61,036 nt of DNA. Origin: an uncultured Bacteroides sp. (GTDB taxonomy: Bacteria; Bacteroidota; Bacteroidia; Bacteroidales; Bacteroidaceae). The stretch is taken from positions 1 to 61,036 of the forward strand of contig CAMOWU010000007.1 of NCBI GenBank assembly GCA_946628545.1. Reading direction: 5' to 3'. A program made the position numbers and the translations under genes. The notes beneath the pieces are model-generated. The model searched no databases and had not been told where the DNA came from. It saw only the letters and a program-made list of their open reading frames with translations. This document shows positions 25,048 through 37,021 of this stretch, piece after piece (the stretch's first letter is position 1; each line of letters starts with the position of its first letter).

Positions 25048-25740
25048 ATGTCGTGTATTTTGCACATCGAAACCTCTACTCAGCCATGTTCGGTGGCAGT
25101 GAGTCAGGATGGTCAGGTGATATATCATATCGAGGACATGAACGGTCCGTCGCACGCCACTGAACTCGGTTCTTTTGTGGACCAGGCGGCGTCGTTTGCC
25201 GATAGTCATGCCATACCCCTCGATGCAGTGGCGGTGAGCAGTGGGCCTGGTTCATATACCGGACTGAGGATAGGTGTATCTACGGCAAAGGGACTGTGCT
25301 ATTCACGCAATCTGAAATTGCTGTCGATACCCACGCTCAAGCTCTTGTGCGTGCCTTTGCTTTTAGGACGTGAAGAACTGCCAGAGGATGCTTTGCTTTG
25401 CCCGATGATCGATGCCCGAAGGATGGAGGTCTATACTGCGCTCTACACACGTGCTCTCAAGCCCGTTGTCGATGTGCAGGCTATGGTGGTGAATGAACAA
25501 TCATTCGAGTCCCATCTCAATGAGCATCCCGTCTATTTCTTTGGCAATGGCAGCGACAAATGCAAAACCATGATCCAGCATCCCAATGCCCGCTTCATCA
25601 GTGGCGTCCATCCGCTGGCGAAGTATATGATGCCTTTGGCTGAACGCGCCAACGCCATGGAGGAATTTCAGGACGTGGCTTATTTCGAGCCTTTCTATCT
25701 GAAGGACTTCCAAGCCACGGTTCCCAAGCCCCTTCTGTAG
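25048..25740 (+). CDS. tsaB: tRNA threonylcarbamoyladenosine biosynthesis protein TsaB
   Basis: The 230-residue protein is the non-catalytic partner of TsaD in making the t6A37 modification of tRNA. It has the actin-like ATPase fold start CILHIETSTQPCSVAV, and VSSGPGSYTGLRIGVSTAKGL, the TsaB hallmark. The ATG at 25048 is preferred over 24979. It begins a run of plus-strand housekeeping genes ending with alaS. Confidence 0.92.
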   Translation: MSCILHIETSTQPCSVAVSQDGQVIYHIEDMNGPSHATELGSFVDQAASFADSHAIPLDAVAVSSGPGSYTGLRIGVSTAKGLCYSRNLKLLSIPTLKLLCVPLLLGREELPEDALLCPMIDARRMEVYTALYTRALKPVVDVQAMVVNEQSFESHLNEHPVYFFGNGSDKCKTMIQHPNARFISGVHPLAKYMMPLAERANAMEEFQDVAYFEPFYLKDFQATVPKPLL

Positions 25741-25803
25741 CGTCGCAGTGGATGCAAGATACCCTTACTGAAAGCGGCGGATGCAGAGCATCGCGTCGCA
25801 AAC
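25741..25803. repeat. Hairpin-containing intergenic repeat-like segment
   Basis: The 81-base gap after tsaB contains GATGC-AGA-GCATC and the words CGTCGCAG (25741-25748) and GCGTCGCAAA (25793-25802) at its edges. It resembles degenerate intergenic repeats of Bacteroidetes. No second copy was found here. Confidence 0.35.
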
Positions 25804-25821
25804 AATCATTCATGTGAAGAT

Positions 25822-26436
25822 ATGGAGAATAAAGATTACAATACATTGAGAAAACGGCTGATTCAGCCCGAGTACGGTCGGTGTGTGCAGCAGATGGTTG
25901 ACCATGCCGTCACCATAGCCGACAGAACCAAGCGCCAGCAATGTGCTGAGACGATTGTGGCTTTGATGGCCAGGATGGATGAGAAGCATAGCCACGAGGA
26001 TGATTTCTACAAGAAGTTGTGGAACCATCTTGCGGCCATGTCTGACTATCAGCTCGACATTGATTATCCCGTGGAAATCCTTCGCGTGGACGAGCGCCCT
26101 GTCATCACCGATCATTTGCCCTACGACCAGCATCGCATCCAGAAGCGCCACTATGGACATATTCTGGAGCAACTGGTGGAGCAGTTGGGCGAGATGGACG
26201 ACAGCGACCCTGACAAGAAGGAAGAGCTGACGTATCTGTTGGCCAACCAGATGAAGCGGAGCCTTGCCAATTGGAACAAGAATGTGCTTGACGACCACAA
26301 GGTGGCTGACGACCTTGCTCAATATACTGATGGCAAGGTTCAGATTGATGCCGACCATTTCGACTTCATCAGTACGGAGAAACTCTTGTCGAGCGTTCCC
26401 GTACAGACGCAGGGAAAGAAGAAGAAAAAGAAATAA
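25822..26436 (+). CDS. DUF4290 domain protein
   Basis: The 204-residue protein is mainly helical and matches the Bacteroidetes DUF4290 pattern: YNTLRKRLIQPEYGR at the N-terminus, YDQHRIQKRHYGH in the centre and LANQMKRSLANWNK later. It ends in a run of lysines. It has no signal peptide or membrane segment, so it is cytoplasmic. It directly precedes murA, with 10 bases between them, a conserved neighbourhood suggesting a link to cell-wall synthesis or growth; no function is known. Confidence 0.85.
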   Translation: MENKDYNTLRKRLIQPEYGRCVQQMVDHAVTIADRTKRQQCAETIVALMARMDEKHSHEDDFYKKLWNHLAAMSDYQLDIDYPVEILRVDERPVITDHLPYDQHRIQKRHYGHILEQLVEQLGEMDDSDPDKKEELTYLLANQMKRSLANWNKNVLDDHKVADDLAQYTDGKVQIDADHFDFISTEKLLSSVPVQTQGKKKKKK

Positions 26437-26446
26437 CCCATCTGAT

Positions 26447-27757
26447 ATGGCATCATTCGTAATAGAAGGCGGTCACAGACTGCAAGGCAGCATCACGGCA
26501 CAAGGCGCCAAAAACGAGGCCTTGGAGGTGATATGCGCTTGTCTGCTCACTGACCAGGAGGTCGTCATCCGCAATATCCCTGAGATCCTTGATGTGCAAA
26601 ACCTCATCAAGTTGTTGGAGAAGGCGGGGGTCTGCATCCGGAAGATTGAAGACGGTGTATATTCGTTCTGCGCTGAACGGATAGACATGGACTATATCGG
26701 AAGCGACGAGTTCATTCGTCAGTGCGCAAAGTTGCGTGGGTCCATCTTGATGCTCGGACCGCTGCTTGGACGTTTCCACAAAGCCTATGCCGCCAAACCA
26801 GGTGGCGACCAGATTGGACGTCGTCGTCTCGACACACACTTCATCGGTATCAGTAAGCTGGGCGCACAGTTCTCGCGCCGTGCCGACAATCCCAATATCT
26901 ACGAGATTCATGCCCAGCGGCTCAAAGGTACTTACATGTTGCTCGACGAGGCGTCAGTGACAGGTACTGCCAACGTCGTGATGGCAGCAGTCTTGGCGGA
27001 AGGCACCACCACCATCTACAATGCGGCTTGTGAGCCCTATATCCAGCAGTTGTGCAAGATGCTCAACAGCATGGGCGCGCGCATCAGCGGCATAGCCTCC
27101 AACCTCCTCACCATTGAAGGCGTGGAGCGGCTTCATGGCAGCGAACACACCATCCTTCCCGACATGATTGAGGTGGGGTCTTTCATTGGTATGGCTGCCA
27201 TGACAGGCAGCGAACTGACCATCCGCAATGTGTCGTACGACAATCTCGGCATCATCCCGGAGATGTTCGCTCGTCTGGGCATCAAGGTGCAACGTCGGGG
27301 CGATGATATCTTTGTGCCTGCCTACGAGCATTATCAGGTGGAGTCGTTTATGGACGGTAGCATCATGTCGTTTTCCGATGCCCCATGGCCAGGTCTGACA
27401 CCTGACCTCTTGAGTGTCTTCCTGGTGGTGGCTACCCAGGCAAAGGGCAGTGTGCTGATTCACCAGAAGATGTTTGAGAGCCGCCTGTTCTTCGTGGATA
27501 AACTCATTGATATGGGAGCTCAGATCATCCTGTGTGACCCTCACCGTGCTGTGGTCATCGGACACGACCGTCAGTTCCCGCTTCGTGGAGCGCGCCTCAC
27601 CTCACCCGACATCCGTGCGGGTATAGCCTTGCTCATTGCCGCCATGAGTGCCAAAGGTACCAGCACCATCAGCAACATCGAGCAAATCGACCGTGGATAC
27701 GAGCATATCGAGGACCGACTCAACGCTCTTGGTGCCAAGATCAAACGTATAGACTAA
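26447..27757 (+). CDS. murA: UDP-N-acetylglucosamine 1-carboxyvinyltransferase with Asp in place of the active-site Cys
   Basis: The 436-residue MurA makes the first committed precursor of peptidoglycan from UDP-GlcNAc and phosphoenolpyruvate. It has the conserved QGAKNEAL (19-26, Lys22/Asn23), and LDTHFIGISKLGA. The active-site loop reads KPGGDQIGRR, so Asp121 stands where most MurA proteins have the catalytic Cys (Cys115 in E. coli, PGGC). Such Cys-to-Asp enzymes are active and insensitive to fosfomycin in other bacteria. The ATG at 26447 follows the DUF4290 gene; an in-frame start at 26264 would overlap it and is rejected. Confidence 0.93.
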   Translation: MASFVIEGGHRLQGSITAQGAKNEALEVICACLLTDQEVVIRNIPEILDVQNLIKLLEKAGVCIRKIEDGVYSFCAERIDMDYIGSDEFIRQCAKLRGSILMLGPLLGRFHKAYAAKPGGDQIGRRRLDTHFIGISKLGAQFSRRADNPNIYEIHAQRLKGTYMLLDEASVTGTANVVMAAVLAEGTTTIYNAACEPYIQQLCKMLNSMGARISGIASNLLTIEGVERLHGSEHTILPDMIEVGSFIGMAAMTGSELTIRNVSYDNLGIIPEMFARLGIKVQRRGDDIFVPAYEHYQVESFMDGSIMSFSDAPWPGLTPDLLSVFLVVATQAKGSVLIHQKMFESRLFFVDKLIDMGAQIILCDPHRAVVIGHDRQFPLRGARLTSPDIRAGIALLIAAMSAKGTSTISNIEQIDRGYEHIEDRLNALGAKIKRID

Positions 27758-27777
27758 CTCTCTCATCAACAGCAATC

Positions 27778-28305
27778 ATGATACGGCAGGAAGATGTTGT
27801 TCAGATCGGAAAGATCACCAAGGCACATGGCCTGGCAGGCGAAGTGGTCTTCGTCTTCACCGACGATGTGTTCGATCGGGTGGATTGTGAATACCTGATC
27901 TGTGATATCGATGGCATACTTGTGCCATTCTTTCTTGAGGAATACCGTTTCCGTTCCAACAGTTCGGCGTTGTTGAAGTTCGAGGACATCGACACCGTGG
28001 AGCAGACCAGCCAAATCCTTGGCGCAGATGTGTTTTTCCCAAAAGACATGATGGTGCCAGATGAGGATGGTGAGTTGTCGCTCAACTATTTCATCGGTTT
28101 TCGTGTCGTCGATACAGCGGCTGGTGAGATAGGTGTGGTGAAAGACTACGACGACCAGACCGAAAACTGGATATTGAAGGTGGAAGATGCCTCTGGGGCG
28201 GAAATCTTGTTGCCCTTCCATGAGGAATTCATTGTGAATGTGGATCATGAGGGCCGTTGTGTCGAGATGCAGTTGCCGGAAGGCTTGCTTGAACTATATA
28301 AATGA
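27778..28305 (+). CDS. rimM: Ribosome maturation factor RimM
   Basis: The 175-residue RimM helps assemble the 30S head. It has VVQIGKITKAHGLAGEV at the N-terminus and the PRC-barrel half with FIGFRVVDTAAGEIGVVKDY and LLPFHEEFIVNVD. It follows murA by 20 bases, and its stop overlaps the dxr start by four bases (ATGA), so the two are translationally coupled. Confidence 0.93.
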   Translation: MIRQEDVVQIGKITKAHGLAGEVVFVFTDDVFDRVDCEYLICDIDGILVPFFLEEYRFRSNSSALLKFEDIDTVEQTSQILGADVFFPKDMMVPDEDGELSLNYFIGFRVVDTAAGEIGVVKDYDDQTENWILKVEDASGAEILLPFHEEFIVNVDHEGRCVEMQLPEGLLELYK

Positions 28306-29477
28306 AAAACTACATGCAGACTACAGAACGAAAAAGAAATGTGGCTTTATTGGGCTCTACGGGGTCCATTGGTCGTCAGGCATTGGATGTGATCCGTGAG
28401 CACAACGACCTCTATGAAGCCTATATACTGACAGCCAACAACAGTTGCGACTTGCTCATTCAGCAAGCGCGTGAGTTCCAACCAGAAGCGGTGGTCATTG
28501 CCAACGAGATACACTATGCCAAGGTGAAGGAAGCCCTCAGCGACCTGCCCATCAAGGTCTATGCAGGCGAGGAAGCCCTCTGTGAGGTGGTGACCGACAG
28601 TCAGGTGGATATCGTGCTTGGGGCAATGGTGGGGTTCGCGGGATTGCGGCCTACCATCAGTGCCATCAAGGCGGGCAAGTACATCGCTCTTGCCAATAAG
28701 GAGACCCTCGTGGTGGCAGGAGAACTGATCAAACTTCTGGCCCACGACTATCATGTGCCACTCCTTCCTGTCGATTCAGAACACTCGGCCATCTTCCAGT
28801 GCCTGGAGCCCAACAATGCCATTGAGAAGATTCTGCTCACTGCCTCAGGAGGACCTTTCCGCAAGTTCAGTCCCGAGCAGATTGCCACAGTGACCAAGGA
28901 CCAGGCTCTGGCGCATCCCACATGGAACATGGGCGCCAAGATTACTATCGACTCTGCCACCATGATGAACAAAGGCTTCGAGGTGATTGAGGCCAAATGG
29001 CTTTTCGATGTCAATCCCGACCAGATACAGGTGGTGGTGCATCCTCAGTCGGTCATCCACTCGATGGTGCAGTTTGAGGATGGTGCGGTGAAAGCACAAC
29101 TGGGCATGCCCGACATGCGACTGCCTATCCAGTATGCGTTCAGTTATCCTTTCAGGTTGAAGGCCGACTTCGAGCGTCTGGATTTCTTCCAACTCAAGGA
29201 CTTGACTTTCGAGCGTCCCGACGCAGAACGGTTCCGTTGTCTGGCTTTGGCCTACGAGGCGTTGCGGCAGGGTGGCAACATGCCCTGCATTGTCAATGCC
29301 GCCAATGAAGTGGTCAACCTGGCTTTCCGTGAGGACCGTATAGGTTTCAACGACATCGCCCGAGTGATCGAGCTGACCATGCAGAAGGCCGCATTCACGC
29401 GTGAGTGCTCATTGGAGGTCTATCTCGATAGCGATGCCGAGGCACGTCGGATTGCCGAGCAGCTGATTGCGAAATAA
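28302..29477 (+). CDS. dxr: 1-deoxy-D-xylulose 5-phosphate reductoisomerase
   Basis: The 391-residue Dxr (IspC) makes 2-C-methylerythritol 4-phosphate in the non-mevalonate isoprenoid pathway. Visible are the NADPH-binding LLGSTGSIGRQALDV (about 16-30), LANKETLVVAGEL, and the metal and substrate motifs PVDSEHSAIFQCL and TASGGPFR. The start overlaps the rimM stop codon; a second ATG four codons in is an alternative. Confidence 0.95.
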   Translation: MKNYMQTTERKRNVALLGSTGSIGRQALDVIREHNDLYEAYILTANNSCDLLIQQAREFQPEAVVIANEIHYAKVKEALSDLPIKVYAGEEALCEVVTDSQVDIVLGAMVGFAGLRPTISAIKAGKYIALANKETLVVAGELIKLLAHDYHVPLLPVDSEHSAIFQCLEPNNAIEKILLTASGGPFRKFSPEQIATVTKDQALAHPTWNMGAKITIDSATMMNKGFEVIEAKWLFDVNPDQIQVVVHPQSVIHSMVQFEDGAVKAQLGMPDMRLPIQYAFSYPFRLKADFERLDFFQLKDLTFERPDAERFRCLALAYEALRQGGNMPCIVNAANEVVNLAFREDRIGFNDIARVIELTMQKAAFTRECSLEVYLDSDAEARRIAEQLIAK

Positions 29478-29513
29478 TAACGATAATATCAATTCTATAT
29501 ACTAAGGTAAAAA

Positions 29514-30899
29514 GTGGATACAGTACTGATTAAGGCCCTTCAGCTCATTTTGTCGCTGTCTATTCTGGTGGTGCTGCACGAAGGAGGGCATTTCTTCTTC
29601 TCCAAACTGTTCAAGGTGAAAGTGGAGAAGTTCTTCATGTTTTTCGATGCTTGGGGCGTGAAGCTCTTCAGCACCAAGTCGAAATGGTTCTCCAAGTTGT
29701 TTCCCAAGATCGCGAAGAGCGAAACGGAATATGGCATCGGGTGGCTTCCCTTTGGAGGCTATGTGAAGATTGCCGGCATGATCGATGAGTCGATGGATAA
29801 AGAGCAGATGGCGCAACCGCCACAACCCTACGAGTTCCGCACCAAGCCTGCATGGCAACGCCTGCTCATCATGGTGGGTGGTGTGTTGGTCAACCTCCTC
29901 CTGGCTTTCTTCATCTACTCGATGATCAAATACTACTATGGCGACAGTTATATCCGTCCACAGGACATGACCTATGGACTGAAATTCAATGAGGAAGGCA
30001 AGAATGCCGGTTTCCAGGATGGCGACATCATCATCCGCACGGACGACAAGGATGTCAAGACTTTCACCGTGGCGCTGATGCGCGACATCGCCAATGCAGA
30101 GACGGTGACCGTGCTGAGAGACGGAAAGGAACAGACACTCTCCATGCCCGAGGGCTTGAGCCTGCTGAAGATGGCGGAGGCTGAACCTCCTTTTGTGGAT
30201 TATCTGCTTCCGCTGAAGGTCGATAGCGTGATCGCTGGAACACCTGCGGCTAAGATGGGACTGAAGAAAGGTGACACTGTGACATCGTTCAATGGCACTC
30301 CGATATTGTCCTACAACGACTTCACCTATCAGGTGCTCCGTCTGCAAGACGCGATTACAGAGGAATCCACAGCTGCCGACAGCCTCAAGCTGCGCACCGT
30401 GCAACTGGTGGTCAACGGTACCGACACCGTCAACACCGTATTGACTTCTGAGTTCAAGATGGGCTTCGTCAATGCCATGCCCGACTACAAAATCACCGAG
30501 CAGCACTATGGCTTCTTCGAGTCCTTCCCTGTAGGTGTGAAGTATGGATGGAACACCTTGGCAAACTATGTCGATGACTTGAAGTATCTCTTCACCAAGG
30601 AGGGGTCTCGCAGTGTGGGTGGTTTTGTCACCATGGGTAAAATCTTCCCTGCCACTTGGGATTGGTACAGTTTCTGGAACCTCACCGCACTGTTCTCCAT
30701 CATTCTGGCCTTCATGAACATCTTGCCGATACCTGCGCTCGACGGTGGACACGTGTTGTTCCTCCTCTACGAGATCATTGCCCGTCGCAAACCCAGCGAG
30801 AAATTCCTTGAGCGTGCTGAGATGGTAGGTCTGTTCATTCTCCTCGGCCTCTTGCTCTACGCCAACGGCAACGACATCCTCCGCCTCTTCGGCATATAG
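29514..30899 (+). CDS. rseP: Site-2 protease RseP, M50 zinc metalloprotease
   Basis: The 461-residue membrane protease has the zinc motif HEGGH at 22-26 in its first membrane helix, PDZ-like domains in the periplasmic middle (about 155-330), and the second metal motif [14 protein letters not shown] near residue 405-420. The family cleaves membrane-bound anti-sigma factors after a first cut by another protease. The start codon is GTG at 29514. It lies between dxr and alaS; no sigma or anti-sigma gene is adjacent. Inner membrane. Confidence 0.93.
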   Translation: MDTVLIKALQLILSLSILVVLHEGGHFFFSKLFKVKVEKFFMFFDAWGVKLFSTKSKWFSKLFPKIAKSETEYGIGWLPFGGYVKIAGMIDESMDKEQMAQPPQPYEFRTKPAWQRLLIMVGGVLVNLLLAFFIYSMIKYYYGDSYIRPQDMTYGLKFNEEGKNAGFQDGDIIIRTDDKDVKTFTVALMRDIANAETVTVLRDGKEQTLSMPEGLSLLKMAEAEPPFVDYLLPLKVDSVIAGTPAAKMGLKKGDTVTSFNGTPILSYNDFTYQVLRLQDAITEESTAADSLKLRTVQLVVNGTDTVNTVLTSEFKMGFVNAMPDYKITEQHYGFFESFPVGVKYGWNTLANYVDDLKYLFTKEGSRSVGGFVTMGKIFPATWDWYSFWNLTALFSIILAFMNILPIPALDGGHVLFLLYEIIARRKPSEKFLERAEMVGLFILLGLLLYANGNDILRLFGI

Positions 30900-30977
30900 T
30901 AGGGACGCGACGTGTCGCGTCCGTCCGATAAAAACGACGTGTCGCGTCCGTCCGATAAAAGCGATGTGTCGCATCTG
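30899..30977 (-). repeat. Palindrome copy 4 expanded as a 27-bp tandem repeat
   Basis: GTAGGGACGCGACGTGTCGCGTCC is the palindromic element in the orientation opposite to copies 1-3. It runs into a tandem array of period 27 (unit starts at 30908, 30935 and 30962; CGACGTGTCGCGTCC then GTCCGATAAAA), with the last unit degenerate. It begins at the rseP stop codon and ends about 38 bases before alaS. Confidence 0.9.
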
Positions 30978-31014
30978 GAAGTATAAATCAACGAAAACAA
31001 TCACATACGAATCA

Positions 31015-33630
<2,616 letters not shown>

Positions 33631-33660
33631 CCCCCTCTCGAATCAAACTCATTCAAACTC

Positions 33661-33705
33661 ATTGTCGGCGGAATATGATTCTATATTCTGCCGACAATTA
33701 TTTTT
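33661..33705 (+). terminator. Terminator after alaS
   Basis: ATTGTCGGC...GAATAT pairs with ATATTC...GCCGACAAT around a short loop, and the stem is followed by TATTTTT. It lies 31 bases after the alaS stop. Confidence 0.85.
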
Positions 33706-33744
33706 GGCGGTAAGGGTGTAAAAACATGCCCTTACCGCCAAAAG
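33702..33744. repeat. Perfect 14-bp inverted repeat downstream of alaS
   Basis: TTTGGCGGTAAGGG and CCCTTACCGCCAAA are perfect complements around a 13-base loop. Neither strand has a clear T run after it, so it is not an obvious terminator. It lies between alaS and the convergent ATPase-like gene. Confidence 0.7.
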
Positions 33745-33817
33745 ACGCTGATAGTTAAATATACTAATTTATTTTAGTAATATATTGATAATTAATGTTT
33801 TATAAATCAGTCCATTG

Positions 33818-35398
33818 TCAAGAATGATTCGGGGCTGCTTTTTCAATGATGCAGTCGTGTTTTTTTGATTCGCGGTCGTAGCAGATGCCAACAAGGAGGA
33901 TGTCGGCGGTGTGGTCAGTCAGTTTCTCCCAATAGCGGCGTTCCTTAATTTGCGATATGGCTTCTTCTGCACTGTGCCCATACTTCAACTCGATAACAAG
34001 AGCGGGTTTGTCCACATTTCTTCGAGGCAATAGCACGAGGTCGGCATAGCCCTTCCCTGAAGCCAGTTCACGATGGAAGATATAGTCGCCATGAGCATAG
34101 TAATAAGCTATGGAGAGTACACAGGCCATACTGTTCTCATCGTTGTAGGAGAGGATGCTGGTATGTTCGCTATGAGCGGCTTCTATGGCATTTGCCACAG
34201 CCTCGGCGTTGCAGTCAAGAGTGGCTTGCAACAGACGGCGCGATTTCTGTATGGCATCCGAAACCACTGTCCAGTTGTTCTCTTTCACCGCATTCACCAA
34301 CTCACCAGCCACTTCGCGGTTGGGCACGTAGCACTCTTTCTCACGGCGGTCATAACTGAGATAACCCAAGTGAATGAGTACCGTCAACACGTCATCACGA
34401 GAGTTGATCTGTGAAAGGTCGTTTTTGAATCCCACGGGGTTAACCTCGCAACGCCCACCAGCGAGCATACTGATGATGTCGTCCTTCAATCCGTCGTAGT
34501 TCATGTTGATATAGCCAGAGATGGCATCGGTAGCACCAGTCTTAGCCCAGAAACTGTCGCACCATTGCTCACGTATAGCCGTCATCACTGAATTGGGATT
34601 GAACATGGAGGGTTGAGAACCAATCTGATAACCATCGTACCATTTCTCCAACTCGTCGAAGTCCATCCCGTGCTTCTTGGCCAAATAGCGAACCTCGTCC
34701 TTGGTGAAACCGAAAAAGGGAGCCATGGCACCGGGCGAAACCATAGAGTATTCTTGGAAGTTGTTGAGTGCTGACTGGGTCTTGTATTTCTTGATGGGCA
34801 GGATTCCCGTCATATACACACCTGCGAAGACCCTGACAGCATCCACGCTTTTGAACATCCTGCGAAGCCAACCCACATAGCGGTCCATGACCTCTGTGCC
34901 TGCCTCAAATTCCCTGCATATTGCATCCCATTCATCGATGATGAAAATGAATTGATGCTGAGTGGCTTCACTCACACGAAGGAGATATTTCATCAAGTCA
35001 TCGCCCTCTTCACGGGGAATGTCTGAATAAGCCTTGTTGATATCCGACAACAATTCGGCATCAATCCTGACAACAATATCGTCGTCTTTGTCGGAGATGA
35101 AGTTCGTCAAGTCAAGGTAGATGACAGGGTATTGATTCAGATGCTTTTCAAAAGATGGGTCATTAGCTATCATGAGATCAGCAAACAGCTCATGCGAGTC
35201 GCAGGAACAGTCGTAATAGGCTGCCAGCATCTTAGCCGCCATTGACTTGCCGAAACGGCGGCAACGAGTCACGCAGGAGAATTTCTGCTCGGTGAAGAGC
35301 GTCTGGTTGACCACGGCTATCAATCCCGACTTGTCAACATATTCACTGTTACGCGACTCGCGAAATCCTTTGTTACCTATATTGATATATGCGCCCAT
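33818..35398 (-). CDS. AAA-ATPase-like protein with C-terminal PD-(D/E)XK nuclease-like domain
   Basis: The 526-residue protein starts with the AAA-ATPase-like domain common in Bacteroidetes (YVDKSGLI; Walker-A-like RRFGKS at 47-52; Walker-B-like FIFIIDEWDA at 150-159). It ends with a nuclease-like fold in which GKGYADLVLL and LVIELKYG supply the D and ExK residues. Members occur in many copies per genome and have no settled function; nucleic-acid or defence roles are suggested by the domains only. It stands alone, flanked by hairpins on its 3' side. Confidence 0.8.
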   Translation of the reverse strand: MGAYINIGNKGFRESRNSEYVDKSGLIAVVNQTLFTEQKFSCVTRCRRFGKSMAAKMLAAYYDCSCDSHELFADLMIANDPSFEKHLNQYPVIYLDLTNFISDKDDDIVVRIDAELLSDINKAYSDIPREEGDDLMKYLLRVSEATQHQFIFIIDEWDAICREFEAGTEVMDRYVGWLRRMFKSVDAVRVFAGVYMTGILPIKKYKTQSALNNFQEYSMVSPGAMAPFFGFTKDEVRYLAKKHGMDFDELEKWYDGYQIGSQPSMFNPNSVMTAIREQWCDSFWAKTGATDAISGYINMNYDGLKDDIISMLAGGRCEVNPVGFKNDLSQINSRDDVLTVLIHLGYLSYDRREKECYVPNREVAGELVNAVKENNWTVVSDAIQKSRRLLQATLDCNAEAVANAIEAAHSEHTSILSYNDENSMACVLSIAYYYAHGDYIFHRELASGKGYADLVLLPRRNVDKPALVIELKYGHSAEEAISQIKERRYWEKLTDHTADILLVGICYDRESKKHDCIIEKAAPNHS

Positions 35399-35536
35399 AA
35401 TAACATCTTTTCCGCAAAGATAAAGATAATAATTGGTTTATCAAAGAATTGTGTTCTTTTTTCGGCTGATATGGTGGTGCAATCTCACGCGTCGGAGCAA
35501 AACAGGCAGGTGAGAACAACGTCAATCCCTCATCGT

Positions 35537-37021
35537 TCACAAAGGGGAGAGGGTGCGCACACCCATGTCCTTGCGGTATTCATCGTTGATGAGACGGCTG
35601 GCCTTATAACCATTGAAACGGGTCGGGGCAATGATGAAATCGGGCACATTGAAGGAAAGGAAACGCTCGCGATAGAAACGGCGGGGATTCCTCTGTGGCA
35701 GCATAAAGGCCTTGCTGACATTTCCCTTGGCATCGATATGGCAGAAATAGGGACGGGTGAAAAGACCGTCGTCGCGACGGGAACTCAGCACCAGCCAGCG
35801 GGAGTTGGTGCTCCAGTTGTGGAACGAGTCTGTATCTTCGGAGTTGGCTGCATCCATGCGCCGGCTCTCTCCTATGGAGAGGTCGAGTAGGTAAAGGTCG
35901 GCCTCATGGTGCCAGATGCTGAACTGTCCGTAGTCGGATAGAGTGTAGCAGAGGAAACGTCCGTCGTAGGAGGGACGGGGAAAGGACACGGACCGGTGTT
36001 GAGCCGAAGCGGCAATGATGGTATCGACATGGTTGCCGTAGTTGCCTGTTTCAGGGTCGAAATCGATGCGGCAGAGATCATAGCGGATGGAGTCGAGTTG
36101 ATGACTGCCCTCTGGCAGAGCGCGAGCAGCACAGAAATAGAGCGAACGACCGTCGGGCGAGAACACAGGATAGGTTTCATAGACCGAGTCTTGCTTGAGC
36201 AGGGGTGAAACCAATAGTTCGTTTTTCTCGATATCATAGACCTGGAGGTCGGAGGCGTCGTCGAAGACTTCGATGCGGTTGGGATGGGCGCTGTGGAAAA
36301 GTTGGTTGGTGTTGTTGGTGGAGTAGGCGATGTAGCGACCCGAGGGGTGCCAGTATGGATAGACACATAAGCCGAGGGTCTGGTCGGTCTTGGTGTTGTA
36401 GGCGGTGAAAGGACCATTGTCCTTACGGAGCAGTGTGGCACCGTGCGGACCACGGATATGGAGGCTCATGTCGGCATTGTTGCCGCGGTTGAAGCTATGG
36501 CAGTTGACGCAGCCCTCAAACTGCGTGTTCTCTATCAACGGACGCTCATCAAACGACGAGAGCTCTCGCTCGTAGATGCCCATTTTGCTCCACACTTCGT
36601 AGCCTGGCTCAATCAGGCGGTAGCAGATGCCATAGTCGATGCTGTCGGTGCTGACGTAAAAGGAGAATGGGCGATAGGTGTGCCAACCATCGTCGTACTT
36701 CGCCGAGACGGTGACGCTGAGCGAGTCACCTCGGTTCTGGGAGAGCAGCGTGTGCCAGTCGTCGAGGTCGAAATCGGTGGATTCCTCACCTTGGCTGTGC
36801 AAGGTGTGACCATGACTGTCGGAAACGACGGCGTCGATCAGCAGTGCCGTCTCATCGGCCATGCAAAAGCATAGCGGGGCGATATTCACGGGGATGGTGA
36901 CATCCACGTAGTCGGGATAGATCTGCGGCTGAACTGCCTCCTGCTTCGCATCGCCGACTTTTTCGTAGGTGCAGCCAGAGAACACCAGTATGGTGAACAG
37001 TATGTATAGGATATTTTTCAT
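35537..37021 (-). CDS. CxxCH-containing beta-propeller lipoprotein A
   Basis: The 494-residue protein has a lipoprotein signal (MKNILYILFTILVFSGC, Cys17), an N-terminal beta domain with PDYVDVTIPVNIAPL, a haem c attachment-like motif CVNCHSF (171-177), then TolB/PD40-like propeller repeats (YPYWHPSGRYIAYST, YPVFSPDGRSLYFC). Its partner at 38527-40038 shares the motif and the propeller words. If haem is attached it would be a cytochrome-like lipoprotein outside the inner membrane; this is inference. Its start overlaps the upstream membrane-protein gene by four bases. It is the last gene of the SusC/SusD operon. Confidence 0.8.
   Translation of the reverse strand: MKNILYILFTILVFSGCTYEKVGDAKQEAVQPQIYPDYVDVTIPVNIAPLCFCMADETALLIDAVVSDSHGHTLHSQGEESTDFDLDDWHTLLSQNRGDSLSVTVSAKYDDGWHTYRPFSFYVSTDSIDYGICYRLIEPGYEVWSKMGIYERELSSFDERPLIENTQFEGCVNCHSFNRGNNADMSLHIRGPHGATLLRKDNGPFTAYNTKTDQTLGLCVYPYWHPSGRYIAYSTNNTNQLFHSAHPNRIEVFDDASDLQVYDIEKNELLVSPLLKQDSVYETYPVFSPDGRSLYFCAARALPEGSHQLDSIRYDLCRIDFDPETGNYGNHVDTIIAASAQHRSVSFPRPSYDGRFLCYTLSDYGQFSIWHHEADLYLLDLSIGESRRMDAANSEDTDSFHNWSTNSRWLVLSSRRDDGLFTRPYFCHIDAKGNVSKAFMLPQRNPRRFYRERFLSFNVPDFIIAPTRFNGYKASRLINDEYRKDMGVRTLSPL

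Noticed and set aside
26264..26446. Upstream extension of murA
   Set aside because: It overlaps the end of the DUF4290 gene out of frame and adds residues unlike any MurA N-terminus.
30964..31014. Upstream extension of alaS
   Set aside because: It would translate the last unit of the 27-bp repeat; AlaS proteins start at about the [10 protein letters not shown] position.
33702..33744. Terminator of the ATPase-like gene
   Set aside because: The hairpin is strong but neither strand shows a T tract after it, so it is listed as an inverted repeat.
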